The notes under the pieces are model-generated. The model saw nothing but the letters and a program-made list of their open reading frames with translations, did not search any database and was not told the DNA's origin. Shown one piece after another: positions 9,118 through 18,572 of a DNA stretch of 64,000 nucleotides (the first letter of the stretch is position 1; each line of letters begins with the position of its first letter). A program made the translations under genes and the position numbers. The DNA is from Gammaproteobacteria bacterium. GTDB lineage: Bacteria > Pseudomonadota > Gammaproteobacteria > S012-40. Location: assembly GCA_029884425.1 (NCBI GenBank), contig JAOUHV010000011.1, positions 1 to 64,000 of the forward strand, written 5' to 3'.

Positions 9118-9460
9118 GTATTTGATCAGTCCGGGTTGAATGGCGCGCAAAGTGGTGCGCGCTTGAATGTATTGCTTTAAACTTCTGATTCTTATGCCGT
9201 AGTAGTGCTTCCGTAGTTAAAAAGGGGTAGTTGGGGCCGATATAGCCATTATGGATGGATTCCAGGGCTGGGAGTGGCATGGATGCGAGGTGCGCTGATT
9301 CACTCGAAATTCGTATTTTTGTTGTTCCTTTGGATTGTTTGAATTGGTTTTAGTTAGTTGAAAACCAAGGTTTTTTCTGGACTGATAAAACGCTGTTAAA
9401 CAATCGAGTGCAATTGTGTACGTGGCCGGCGACCGCTAATCCGAGGTAGGAGGCAGTATT
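9118..9460 (+). other. Intergenic region between ccm and the RHH/RND locus
   Basis: No credible gene is seen here. The last 120 bases hold AT-rich sequence with an inverted/direct repeat (see 9346-9374) and then a strong ribosome site TAGGAGG at 9447-9453 for the next gene. A promoter probably lies between 9340 and 9420, but no hexamer pair stands out enough to place it. Confidence 0.5.
9346..9374. promoter_or_regulatory. Candidate operator: GGTTTT / AAAACC repeats
   Basis: GGTTTT (9346-9351), nine bases, then AAAACC-AA-GGTTTT (9361-9374). The result is overlapping inverted repeats about 90 bases upstream of a ribbon-helix-helix gene. RHH repressors often autoregulate through such short repeats, so this is a reasonable operator candidate, but no binding site is known for this family. 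Confidence 0.3.
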
Positions 9461-9895
9461 ATGCATAAGATGGCAGAAATTGCAGCCCAGGAAGCTGAAC
9501 GCATGCGCAGTAACGCGGCGCAACGAGCTTCCAAACGCAAGGAAGATTTTTTGGGTGCACGGGTGCCCAAAGAGCTGAAGGAACGGGTCATGATGCGTGC
9601 CAGCGAGTTAGGTATTCCAGTTTCGCTACTGATTCGCAAAGTTCTGGAGGACGCATTCGCCGAACCGGGTCAAGCCTTGGCGCAAATGGCTGATCCTATC
9701 AAATGCAGTGCGGCTGACAGGCAGACTCGTTTGTCGTCGGTACTTGGCTGGAAATCGCTGGAGCTGAATCGCTCTCACGCTTGTGACTGTTGTGGGCAGG
9801 TATTACAGGCAGGGAATAACGTAGTCATGGGCGTCACGCCGGATAACGGCATGATGATAATTTGTGGTGCATGCAAGGAACAATTAAAAGCTTAG
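9461..9895 (+). CDS. Ribbon-helix-helix-like protein with C-terminal Cys cluster (possible regulator)
   Basis: Unknown 144-residue protein. Residues 30-66 (FLGARVPKELKERVMMRASE onward) look like a ribbon-helix-helix DNA-binding fold: a short beta strand, then two helices. A basic, Ala/Arg-rich N-terminal helix precedes it. The C-terminal part has two Cys groups, CDCC (108-111) and CGAC (135-138), which suggest a small zinc ribbon. The strong ribosome site TAGGAGG lies eight bases before ATG 9461. Its 3' end overlaps the next gene by about 25 bases, so it is likely co-transcribed with the exporter genes and may regulate them, possibly in response to metal or redox state. This function is inferred from fold and position only. 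Confidence 0.6.
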   Translation: MHKMAEIAAQEAERMRSNAAQRASKRKEDFLGARVPKELKERVMMRASELGIPVSLLIRKVLEDAFAEPGQALAQMADPIKCSAADRQTRLSSVLGWKSLELNRSHACDCCGQVLQAGNNVVMGVTPDNGMMIICGACKEQLKA

Positions 9896-11364
9896 CGCGA
9901 AGTCTGGCCGCCCTCTTGTTGATCGTTCTGACTGGCTGGAGTGTCCCGGCGACGGCTCAGGAAGATCTGGATCAGGGGATGCAGTCGGATCTTGCTGGCT
10001 CGTTGGATGAAAAATCCACTTCGGGATTTTCCTGGGGTGGCTATTTGCGCAACGAAACGGCTTACCGCTATGACGAACCACGAACCTTCACCAAAATTCG
10101 CAACACATTTTCGCTGAATTTAGCGTACGATTTTGGGAGCTCTGCTCGATTGTATGCCGCAGGTTGGTATTATTACGACCACGTCTACGACCTCTTTAAT
10201 TACGAAACCATTGCTGCGCGTACCCGGCGTGATGAAAAGGAAACTCTGGTCTTTATCGAAACACTCAAACACGAAAAAGACTCTGATGTTACCGATCTGC
10301 GAGAACTCTACCTGGATCTATATTTGCCCAGCATGGACGTACGCATTGGCCGCCAGTTTGTGGTGTGGGGGGTGATAGAAGGGATTCGTGTGGTTGATGA
10401 AATTAACCCGATGGATTTTCGTGAGTTGATTTTGCCCGAATTGCTGGATTATCGAATCCCATTGTGGACGCTGAAGGTGGATTATTACCTCGAACAGGGA
10501 GCGCTGCAATTTTTGTATATTCCTGATCTCACTTTCCACAAACCTGCGCCTGGTGGCTCTGAGTGGGAATTGTTCCAGGTGCTTGATAAAACCACCCTGC
10601 CAGAAAATGGCCGACCGGAGTTTGCGGAGTATGGCCTGAGGTGGAGTGGCAATGTTTGGGACGCGGATGTGTCCCTAAGTTATTTTTATACTTGGGATGA
10701 CTATCCCACCACCTTTCGTGTCATTTCCGATGCGGATGTGCAAACCGCAGATCCCACCACTGAACTGGCAATTTTGCCAACTTACAAGCGCATGGCGATG
10801 TATGGCAGCACGCTGACCAAGGAAATCGGTGGTAATATCGTCAAAGCGGAGCTCGTGTATGCCACGGGCAAGTATTTTGCCGTGGTGGATGAAGATCAAG
10901 ACGGCGATGGTTTCCTGGACGCCGATGGCGAGATAGAGCGACCGCACTGGCGTTGGGCGTTGGGATATGACTTTAGCTGGGGTGGAGCGGATTTTTCGCC
11001 TGCGATCGCCCAGTGGATCATCACAAATTACAATAATTACATTTTGACCGACGAAGTTGATACGACGTTTAATTTGTTTATTCGTAAGCCCATGCAGCGT
11101 TATTCATCAGTCTTTACCCTGCTGGGTATTTACTTGTGGAATTTCGAAGAAGTGTATTTGAAGCCAAAATTTACCTTTAATCTGACGAACAATTTTCAGA
11201 TTATGGCAGGTGTGGATTATTTTGCCGGAATACGTACCCAGTTTGGTCGTGCGGCAGATACGACTGCCGAAGGTGGTTTGATAGACTTGGAACAACGAGC
11301 ACAATTTCTCGGCAATTTCAGAGACAACAACCGAATATTCGTCGAGTTTAAATACAGTTTTTAA
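9871..11364 (+). CDS. DUF1302-like outer-membrane beta-barrel protein
   Basis: Probable outer-membrane barrel of 497 residues. ATG 9871 (MQGTIKSLARS) gives a signal peptide ending near VPATAQ; a TTG three codons upstream is also possible. The body is rich in alternating aromatic strands and contains the segment RIGRQFVVWG followed by the INPMDFREL stretch, which resembles DUF1302 proteins. It ends in an aromatic residue (FKYSF), the usual C-terminal signal for BAM insertion. DUF1302 proteins often sit beside RND/MMPL exporters, as here (the next gene starts 39 bases on). The usual DUF1329 or LolA-like partner is absent. Substrate unknown. Confidence 0.7.
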   Translation: MQGTIKSLARSLAALLLIVLTGWSVPATAQEDLDQGMQSDLAGSLDEKSTSGFSWGGYLRNETAYRYDEPRTFTKIRNTFSLNLAYDFGSSARLYAAGWYYYDHVYDLFNYETIAARTRRDEKETLVFIETLKHEKDSDVTDLRELYLDLYLPSMDVRIGRQFVVWGVIEGIRVVDEINPMDFRELILPELLDYRIPLWTLKVDYYLEQGALQFLYIPDLTFHKPAPGGSEWELFQVLDKTTLPENGRPEFAEYGLRWSGNVWDADVSLSYFYTWDDYPTTFRVISDADVQTADPTTELAILPTYKRMAMYGSTLTKEIGGNIVKAELVYATGKYFAVVDEDQDGDGFLDADGEIERPHWRWALGYDFSWGGADFSPAIAQWIITNYNNYILTDEVDTTFNLFIRKPMQRYSSVFTLLGIYLWNFEEVYLKPKFTFNLTNNFQIMAGVDYFAGIRTQFGRAADTTAEGGLIDLEQRAQFLGNFRDNNRIFVEFKYSF

Positions 11365-11403
11365 TCACAGTGCCCCATGGGCAACAGACAGAAAGGGTCG
11401 TGA

Positions 11404-14010
11404 ATGATTAAGGCGATATCCTCCATTGGTGTGAAGTTTCCCAAGACCGTGGTGTTGGTGATGCTGGCGGTGACCGCCTTCATGCTGATGCAATTGAGTC
11501 AGGGATTGCGTTGGGAGACTGACGCCAGGGTGTATTTGCCCAAAGGTCATCCTGCGATTATTTACGACGAAAAAATCGATGACGAATTTGGTGTTAAAGA
11601 CAACATCATCATCGGTATCGTGAATGATGACACTATTTACAACCAGGACACACTGGAACGGGTTAAGCGCATCGCGGAGAAAATACGCGGCCTTGATGGG
11701 GTGGCAGCACAGCGCGATGTGGACATTGCTTCCATGGCCACGGCGATTTATTTCACCGGGGACGATGAGTCCATTGCCGGTGTACCGTTGATGCCAGATG
11801 TGCCCAAAAATGACGAAGAAATGGCTGCACTGAAAAAACGAGTCACGGAAAACGCTGATCTGTTTGTGGGCAATATTGTGTCCGCTGACGGCAAGGCAAC
11901 CATGATTCGCGCCAAGCTCAAAGAAGGTATGGTCAATCGTTACATGACCTACTTCCAGATTAAAGGCATCCTGGCGGTGGAAGGTGGAACCAGCGCAGGT
12001 TGGGATTCCGCATCTTGGGGCGGCGGTGATGGCGACTGGAAAAAATGGCAAAAGACCGCCGAGTCGTCGGATGCTGCCAATGATCAATTGCAACAAAAAC
12101 AGGCCGATCAACAATCGCAATGGCAAGCCGGTGCGGGTGGTCAGTGGGATGCCGCCGGTGATGCCGGTGGTGGCGCCAATCCGTGGTGGCCGGGCAATCA
12201 GTCAGACAATTCTTCGACTGAAACTGAGACCGCTCCAGCGTTCAAGCCGGCACCAGAGACCGAGCATTTTTATCTGGCAGGTCGTCCCGTTATTGAAGTG
12301 ACCTCAGGCATTTACGCGCTGGATGACATGAAAATCATGATTCCAGCGATCGTTATTGTCATGGCACTGGTGTTGTTGGTGATATTCCGCAGTTTTCGCG
12401 GTGTGCTGATGCCGCTGATGGTGATGAGCTTTGCCATTATCTGGACTGGCGGATTGATGGTGTTGCTGGATGTGCCCTTGTACACCATTTCGACTATGCT
12501 GCCGGTTATTCTTGTGGCGGTGGGAATTGGCGATTCGGTGCATCTGATGAGTCAATACTACGATAGTGCCACACGCAATATTCATCGCAGCAGCAAAGAA
12601 ATTGTTGCTGAAACCATGGATAATCTAGGTGCGCCGCTAATTGCGACGACAGCGACTACCGCTATTGGTTTCCTGGCTTTGCTGTTTGCGGAAATGCCTC
12701 CGTTCAAAGTTTTTGCCGCATTTGCCATTTTGGGTATTGTGTTCTCGTGGTTGATTACGGTGACGTTGCTTCCGGCAATGCTGAGCCTGCTTAAGCCGCA
12801 TGTAGCGAATTATTACGCCAAGAAGCGAGCACAACGTGTCTACGAAGACAGCAGTCGTCTGGGATGGCTATTGGTGCGTTTGGGAGTGTTTATTAACGCC
12901 CGCACGAAACTGGTGATGGCATCATTGGTGGTGGTGATTATTGCTGCTGCTGTGGGTGCAAGTCAGTTGTTTGTCAACTCCAGTTGGCTCAGTGATTTCC
13001 GCGCAGAAAGTGAAATCAGTCAAGCAACAGCAATGATGAATGACAAGTTCAATGGCACTACATTCCTTCATGTGGTTATCGAAGCGGACGAACGTGACAC
13101 GCTAAAACGCCCTGATGTGTTAAAGGCGATGGAAGAATTGCAGAAATACGCTGAAACATTGCCAAAAGTGGGCGGTTCATTGTCGGTGGTAGATTATCTC
13201 AAAAACATGAACCTGAATCTGCATTCCGCTGATCAGCAGTACAATAGATTGCCTGATACCCAAGCGCAAATTGCTGAATTTATGTTTTTGCTGGCCTTGT
13301 CTGGTCGCCCTGAGCAATTGGATGAAGTGGTAGATTACAACTTCAAAAAAGGCTTGATCAGTATCGCCATCAAAACAGATTACACAAAAGATTTGAAGTT
13401 CGTGGTTGACTCGGTGGATGCGTTTGTGAAGCAACACTTCCAGGGATTGGGGGTGCGCGTAAATTATGCGGGGTCGGCGAATAATTCGTACGTGTGGGGG
13501 CATCTGCTGATTGGTAGCCAGACCGACTCCATTGTTATTTCTAAACTGGGAATTATTTTGGCCGCGGGATTGATTATGATGTCGTTGGTCGCCGGCATTT
13601 TCGTGGTGATGCCGGTTGTATTGAGCACATTGCTGGTGGCCGGTATTTGCGGATTTTTTGCAATTCCGCTGGATGTGTCTACTGCGCTGGCTGCAGGTAT
13701 TGCCATCGGTGTGGGTGTGGACTACGCGATACACTATATTTTCCGCTATCGGCGGGAACGTAAAAGCGGGAAAAACCACGACGAGGCGACCGCCGAGACG
13801 TTGCGGACCGCTGGCCGCACAATTGTGCTGAATGCGACGGTGGTGGCCGCTGGTTTTGCCGTGCTGTTTTTCTCACACTTTCCACCGCACGTAAAATTGG
13901 GATATTTCGTATCTGCCTACATGGTGATTAGCTGTTTGGTTGCCATCGTGGTATTGCCGGCGTTGTTTGCTTTCTTCCGGCCAAAATTTGTGGAGAAAGT
14001 GGCTGACTGA
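11404..14010 (+). CDS. RND/MMPL-family exporter with Trp-rich periplasmic insert
   Basis: Predicted inner-membrane exporter of the RND superfamily (MMPL/COG1033 type), 868 residues. The layout is TM1 (about 13-32), a large periplasmic loop, TM2-6 (from about 309), a second loop (from about 520), then TM7-12. The segment GIGDSVHLMSQYYDS and its repeat VGVDYAIHYIFRYRRE carry the polar membrane residues typical of proton-driven members. The first loop contains an unusual low-complexity insert at residues 194-279, rich in Trp, Gln, Asp, Ala and Gly. Its stop overlaps the following gene (TGATG). Neighbouring barrel proteins suggest transport of a hydrophobic molecule or lipid between the membranes; the substrate is not known. 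Confidence 0.82.
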   Translation: MIKAISSIGVKFPKTVVLVMLAVTAFMLMQLSQGLRWETDARVYLPKGHPAIIYDEKIDDEFGVKDNIIIGIVNDDTIYNQDTLERVKRIAEKIRGLDGVAAQRDVDIASMATAIYFTGDDESIAGVPLMPDVPKNDEEMAALKKRVTENADLFVGNIVSADGKATMIRAKLKEGMVNRYMTYFQIKGILAVEGGTSAGWDSASWGGGDGDWKKWQKTAESSDAANDQLQQKQADQQSQWQAGAGGQWDAAGDAGGGANPWWPGNQSDNSSTETETAPAFKPAPETEHFYLAGRPVIEVTSGIYALDDMKIMIPAIVIVMALVLLVIFRSFRGVLMPLMVMSFAIIWTGGLMVLLDVPLYTISTMLPVILVAVGIGDSVHLMSQYYDSATRNIHRSSKEIVAETMDNLGAPLIATTATTAIGFLALLFAEMPPFKVFAAFAILGIVFSWLITVTLLPAMLSLLKPHVANYYAKKRAQRVYEDSSRLGWLLVRLGVFINARTKLVMASLVVVIIAAAVGASQLFVNSSWLSDFRAESEISQATAMMNDKFNGTTFLHVVIEADERDTLKRPDVLKAMEELQKYAETLPKVGGSLSVVDYLKNMNLNLHSADQQYNRLPDTQAQIAEFMFLLALSGRPEQLDEVVDYNFKKGLISIAIKTDYTKDLKFVVDSVDAFVKQHFQGLGVRVNYAGSANNSYVWGHLLIGSQTDSIVISKLGIILAAGLIMMSLVAGIFVVMPVVLSTLLVAGICGFFAIPLDVSTALAAGIAIGVGVDYAIHYIFRYRRERKSGKNHDEATAETLRTAGRTIVLNATVVAAGFAVLFFSHFPPHVKLGYFVSAYMVISCLVAIVVLPALFAFFRPKFVEKVAD
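11983..12240 (+). repeat. Trp/Gln-rich low-complexity insert in the RND loop
   Basis: Codes for residues 194-279 of the exporter. Trp occurs at 200, 205, 212, 215, 240, 248, 261 and 262 in a Gln/Asp/Ala/Gly/Ser background (for example DWKKWQKTAESSDAAND). By the predicted topology it lies in the periplasm. Its composition closely matches the C-terminal tail of the ABC ATPase at 18576-19028. Confidence 0.8.
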
Positions 14011-14921
14011 TGTGGCGTGGCATAAGGGCGTGTTGTTTATTGCTTGCCTTGGCGGCAAACGCACAGGCGGCGGATCTTTGGGAGGAGGGCTGGATTTTTT
14101 CTCCCATCGCCGGCGTTGCGGTTCCAAAATTGGATGTAATTTATAACAAAGCCTTTTTTGCGCCACTGGCAGGTCAGTCTGAATTGCGCGACGAGTTACC
14201 GCAGGATGCTCAGGGTGAAAGCGCATATTCCATCGTTTCATTTCGTATCGAAAATAATTTGCCCAAGCCTGGAATTGCGCCGGAAGCAGGCTTGGAGTTT
14301 CGAAAAAATTTCGGTACGCGCAATGATTTTATAATTGGTGTCTCGGCTTGGGAGATTGGCTCTGCCGGCACAGTGCTGACAACTCTAACGTTGCAAGGTG
14401 TGGCGGATAATGACGCCATCTATGAGCGCAGAGCCAAGTTTTCCTATACCCAATATTTTCTTGGGTTGCGCCATTACTTGCGTGATCGCAAACAAAAAAA
14501 CAATTTCTATGTAAATGCTACGTTGCACGAGTTTTTTGACTTGGATTATAAAGAAACCCATGTTCTTGAATTTCTGAGTGGACCACCCAAAGGTTTTAAA
14601 CGTGTTGCAGTGTATCAAACACAGTCGACAGGGTTGTTATTAGGGCAGCTTGGACTGGGTTTTGAACGCATGATAGGCAGTCGTTTTTCGTTCGGTCTTG
14701 AGGCAGCCTACGCCAAGGGAGTTAATCGAGGTGTTTTTCGCACAGTGCAGGCTCGAAGCGACTTTAACCAGGGTGACCGTTTAATGGGGCCGCCTAAACC
14801 TCTATTGGAGGGGCCGGATGGAGCCGCTTATGTGCTGGGCGCAGATGGTGAGAGCAGGCATCGACTGGATATTGTGCTCGATGGTTGGCGCGTTACCGGT
14901 AAAATGAACGTGGCGTTTTAA
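14010..14921 (+). CDS. Secreted outer-membrane barrel-like protein, unknown
   Basis: Unrecognised 303-residue protein. It has a signal peptide (MWRGIRACCLLLALAANAQA, cleaved before ADL) and a body of alternating hydrophobic and aromatic strands, and ends in VTGKMNVAF, an outer-membrane-type C-terminal Phe. This suggests an 8- to 12-strand barrel. The ATG overlaps the exporter stop and the next gene begins three bases after its end, so it is translationally coupled into the unit. The next protein ends with the similar NMAF, so the two barrels may share an assembly route. No family name is claimed. Confidence 0.65.
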   Translation: MWRGIRACCLLLALAANAQAADLWEEGWIFSPIAGVAVPKLDVIYNKAFFAPLAGQSELRDELPQDAQGESAYSIVSFRIENNLPKPGIAPEAGLEFRKNFGTRNDFIIGVSAWEIGSAGTVLTTLTLQGVADNDAIYERRAKFSYTQYFLGLRHYLRDRKQKNNFYVNATLHEFFDLDYKETHVLEFLSGPPKGFKRVAVYQTQSTGLLLGQLGLGFERMIGSRFSFGLEAAYAKGVNRGVFRTVQARSDFNQGDRLMGPPKPLLEGPDGAAYVLGADGESRHRLDIVLDGWRVTGKMNVAF

Positions 14922-14924
14922 CGT

Positions 14925-17735
14925 ATGAAAGCCGCAAATGTCATTAAATTTACTTTGCTTTGGTTGCTAACTGTACTTGTGTTTAGTGCGATGTCCTCTC
15001 CAGCGATGGCATTGGATGAAAAGGGCGGGAAGTTATTGGCACAAGCGCGCGAATTTCTACAAAAAAATAATATTGCTGAGGCAAAGCGGGCATTGGAGTT
15101 GGTGCTGCAAAACGATTCGCAAACAGCCGAAGCGTATTTTTTATTAGGTCATGTTTATCTGCGCAGCAATGATGCGGCAAGTTCTGTTGCCAATTTCCAA
15201 AAGGCAGTTAGCCTGGATAGCAAAAATGCGGTTTATAGCCTTGGCTTGGGCAATGTATACGAGCGTGCCGGTCGCCCGGATTTGGCGATCAAAGAATATC
15301 AGCGGTTAGTGGATAGTGGTTCCCGGCATCCTGCCGTGAAGGCGGTGGAAAAAAATCTGGCGATTATGACGGCGCAATCTTTGATGTCACGTGGTGAGTA
15401 TAACGCGGCGTTGCTGATACTTAATGGTTTGTTGCTGGAGTATCCAGATGAAGCCTCCATTCTGTATATGATCGGTTCGGTCTATATGCAGTTAAATCGC
15501 ATGGAAGATGCAGAGCAAACTTATTTGAAGCTGCTGGCAGATAAACCGGACAGTGTGCTGGTTAATATGAGTTTGGCCAGTGTCTATGAGCGAACGGGGA
15601 AACCTGAGCAGGCGAGAAAATATTACTGGAAGGTTGTTGTCTTAGACAAATCACCTGAGTCAACGCGAGATGCGCGGATTCGCTATGGTATTGTCAGTGG
15701 TAATTTCTATCTTGAACAGCAGCGCTTCGAGGAAGCGATTGCAGCCTATGATGATGTGCAGAAAATAGCTCCTGACAATCCCGAACCTATCTTGAAAAAG
15801 GGCATTGCGTATATGCAAATTCGCAAGCCTGAAAAAGCCGAACAATTGTTTGCAATATTGGTTAAAAAGAACGAAAAAGATTTTACTTCCCGTCTGCAAT
15901 TGGCTAATGCGCTGGGGATGCAGCAAAAGAATAAAGAAGCCAAGGAACAACTGGAATACATTATCAAAAATGATGATGGGCGTTTTCGTGATCAGGCCAA
16001 GGTGCGACTGAATCTTATTCATACCCAGATTGCTGACGAAGCTCTGCGCTCTGGGAATGTGGCGGAAGGATTGGCTGAATATCAAAAGGCGCTGGAATAT
16101 TTTTCTGGAAACGTTGATGCGGCCTTTAAAGCAGGCACTATTCTCATGCGACAAGGTCGTCTGGAAGAGGCGCAACGTGAATTCGAAACGGTGTTGACAC
16201 ACATGCCGGACGCATTGCCGGCGAGAATGACCTTGGCGCAAATCTATGATCAGCGCGGTTTGTATTCGCAGGCCGCAGAGCAATATGAGCGTGTGATACA
16301 GATTGCGCCGGATACCAATGAAGCAAAATTTGCCAAGCAACGCTGGCCTATCTCGAAGGCGCGTGGATTATGGGCTGAACAGCGATTGCTGGAGGCAGAG
16401 GATGTGCTGGCCCAGGAGTTGGAAGAAAATTCGGGCAATACCGAGGCCTATATTTATTTGGGGATTATTCAATCTGCGCGTGGTAATGCCCGTGATGCGG
16501 TTGCGTCGTACCAGAAGGTGATGCAGTTGCAACCAGAAAACCAAGGGATACGCCTGCAGTTAGGAACGGCGTATGAGCAGTTGGGTATGGATGAAATGGC
16601 AGCCACGGAATATCGCAAGATTATATTTGCTGGCGCAACTGAAGTGGTTCTTAGTCAAGCCAAGGCGCGTTTGAGCGACGTGGAGTCGCGGCTCAATGGT
16701 TTCTCTGAAAGTATGAGTTATAGCTTTCAGTATGACGATAATCTGAATATGAATGACGAAAATCCAGTGGAAGAACTGCGTTCAGATTTGGCTTTCAACT
16801 TATTTTTTAATTACAAATTTTCAGATACTCACGCGGTTCGATTGGGGTGGAGTCCCACCTATTCAACTTATCATTTTAGTCAGTCCGATTATTTAAATTC
16901 CAATTTGAGTGCGGGTTGGACGGTGGGGATTCCTGGAGACAGTTATGCGATTGTCTATTCGAGGCAAGACCAACAGGGCTTGATGAATGAAACAACTGTC
17001 AGTAAGAGCCAGTCGCTGAGTCTAGCCAGAGCGCAACGTGTCGCGATGCCCGCGTTGTTCGGTTTAACGCCAAAGCGTTATGAGGGTGAGGATGGCGTGC
17101 CTACCTCGTTGCAGAGTACGCTGAATGCGCGAACCATTGAATCGTTTGGCGGAGTGCCGCTGGAATCATTATTGGTTGCCATGGGATTTAACATGGGGCA
17201 GTTGCTGCTGGGAGATGTGCAGGTCACTGTTAGCTACAACCTGACGGTTTACCGTAACGTGCATAACAAGCAAGTGATTAACGAAGCACGGGTCAGGGAT
17301 CCAGAGACAAATCAGATCACTGACACGCCGGTAAGAACCTTGTTTTATGATTCTCGTGATTATGAGTATAACAGTCATACCTTGGGTATGAATTTGCAGC
17401 GTGCATTGGCGGCGGGTTTATCCGGCAGCGTGGGGGGGAATGTGACATACACTGGTTACGTCAATCCTGATTCGGGTGCGAAAACACGTCGCCTGCTCGA
17501 TACGCGTAACAATTATACTGTGAGTGGTGAAGCCGGTTTGTTTTATGCGTTGACGCGAGGGGTGAATTTATTTGCCAACGTTAGCGTGACCCGCAATGAC
17601 TCAGATATGCCGATTGCAACGCTGTATAACAATGACAAGGATGAAACCGAACAAGCGATTGCCAGTTATCAAAGCACTTCGTTGGGGGATTATAAGCGGT
17701 TGTCTGGAACGCTGGGGATGAACATGGCGTTTTGA
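14925..17735 (+). CDS. Large TPR protein with C-terminal outer-membrane barrel
   Basis: A 936-residue exported protein. The signal peptide (cleavage near PAMA-LDE) is followed by many TPR-like repeats over about residues 30-590 (for example TAEAYFLLGHVYLRSNDAAS). From about 595 (SYSFQYDDNLNMNDEN) to the end the sequence is beta-rich and finishes in LGMNMAF, indicating a C-terminal barrel. TPR-plus-barrel architecture is known from PgaA (polysaccharide export) and SLAM (surface lipoprotein export); I cannot say it belongs to either. It is the last gene of the 9461-17735 unit and may gather periplasmic cargo for the exporter pathway. Confidence 0.72.
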   Translation: MKAANVIKFTLLWLLTVLVFSAMSSPAMALDEKGGKLLAQAREFLQKNNIAEAKRALELVLQNDSQTAEAYFLLGHVYLRSNDAASSVANFQKAVSLDSKNAVYSLGLGNVYERAGRPDLAIKEYQRLVDSGSRHPAVKAVEKNLAIMTAQSLMSRGEYNAALLILNGLLLEYPDEASILYMIGSVYMQLNRMEDAEQTYLKLLADKPDSVLVNMSLASVYERTGKPEQARKYYWKVVVLDKSPESTRDARIRYGIVSGNFYLEQQRFEEAIAAYDDVQKIAPDNPEPILKKGIAYMQIRKPEKAEQLFAILVKKNEKDFTSRLQLANALGMQQKNKEAKEQLEYIIKNDDGRFRDQAKVRLNLIHTQIADEALRSGNVAEGLAEYQKALEYFSGNVDAAFKAGTILMRQGRLEEAQREFETVLTHMPDALPARMTLAQIYDQRGLYSQAAEQYERVIQIAPDTNEAKFAKQRWPISKARGLWAEQRLLEAEDVLAQELEENSGNTEAYIYLGIIQSARGNARDAVASYQKVMQLQPENQGIRLQLGTAYEQLGMDEMAATEYRKIIFAGATEVVLSQAKARLSDVESRLNGFSESMSYSFQYDDNLNMNDENPVEELRSDLAFNLFFNYKFSDTHAVRLGWSPTYSTYHFSQSDYLNSNLSAGWTVGIPGDSYAIVYSRQDQQGLMNETTVSKSQSLSLARAQRVAMPALFGLTPKRYEGEDGVPTSLQSTLNARTIESFGGVPLESLLVAMGFNMGQLLLGDVQVTVSYNLTVYRNVHNKQVINEARVRDPETNQITDTPVRTLFYDSRDYEYNSHTLGMNLQRALAAGLSGSVGGNVTYTGYVNPDSGAKTRRLLDTRNNYTVSGEAGLFYALTRGVNLFANVSVTRNDSDMPIATLYNNDKDETEQAIASYQSTSLGDYKRLSGTLGMNMAF

Positions 17736-17739
17736 TGAC

Positions 17740-17768
17740 AAAACAGGGACCTGAAAGGCCCCTGTTTT
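17740..17768. terminator. Bidirectional terminator between convergent genes
   Basis: AAAACAGGG pairs with CCCTGTTTT around an inner CC/GG pair and a short loop. A on the left and T on the right allow it to work for both the TPR gene and the minus-strand ABC permease. Confidence 0.85.
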
Positions 17769-17795
17769 GGTATGGCTGGCAGAGAATTTAACGAA

Positions 17796-18557
17796 TTAAT
17801 CCCGCAATGCCTTGAAGGCAGAAATCGCCCAGGCCAATGTGCCAGCGGCAAACACCAGCATAATCGCCAGACCCTGGCCATACGCAGCCAGATTAACTTC
17901 ACCGACAAAAATTGCGCGGATCGCACCCACCGCATATTCAATCGGATTGATAATCGCGATGTATTGTATCCACTGTGGCATGTATTGTTCGGGCACCATG
18001 GCGCTGGAAAAAAACATCAGTGGCAGTGTCATGATGTTGCCCAGAACAACCAGTGGCTCTTCGCGTTGCAGCATGATGGCCAGACCATTGGAAATGCTGG
18101 CGAATGCGATGCCCATCAATAACACGATGATCATCACCAGTGAAACGTAAAGCGGATTCCAGGTAGTGCTGGCGCCCATCATCCACGCAGCAATCAATAC
18201 GATTAACGCCTGCACAACCACTTGAACCGCTGCGTGCAGTACGCGACTGAGTACGATGGAGGCGCGAGAGGCCGGCGAGGCAAGCATTTTGTCGACAGTG
18301 CCGGCGCTGATTTCGCGCAACAAGCTGACGCCTGCCCAGGACGAGCCGAACAATACCGTCATGATCAATACGCCTGGCAGGAAATAGTCGATGTACGATT
18401 CGGCGGGAAAGCCAGGCAGCTGAGCAAAGTGGCCAAACAGTGAGCCAAAAATGAACAGCCAAATCAGTGGTTGGATCAATGCAAACAATGACCACAGCGG
18501 CATGCGCGCTGAAATGATCATGTATTTTTTAAACAGGTACCAGGTATCTGAAATCAT
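17796..18557 (-). CDS. ABC-2 type transporter permease (DrrB/NodJ-like)
   Basis: Membrane subunit of an ABC-2 exporter, 253 residues with six membrane spans. It carries the ABC-2 family segment around DYFLPGVLIMTVLFGSSWAG and a late NPIEYAVGAIRAIFVGE stretch seen in drug, polysaccharide and lipid exporters. It is preceded, 15 bases upstream on the same strand, by its ATPase. It faces the TPR/RND unit tail to tail. Substrate unknown. Confidence 0.88.
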   Translation of the reverse strand: MISDTWYLFKKYMIISARMPLWSLFALIQPLIWLFIFGSLFGHFAQLPGFPAESYIDYFLPGVLIMTVLFGSSWAGVSLLREISAGTVDKMLASPASRASIVLSRVLHAAVQVVVQALIVLIAAWMMGASTTWNPLYVSLVMIIVLLMGIAFASISNGLAIMLQREEPLVVLGNIMTLPLMFFSSAMVPEQYMPQWIQYIAIINPIEYAVGAIRAIFVGEVNLAAYGQGLAIMLVFAAGTLAWAISAFKALRD

Positions 18558-18572
18558 TTTTTATCCTACAAC

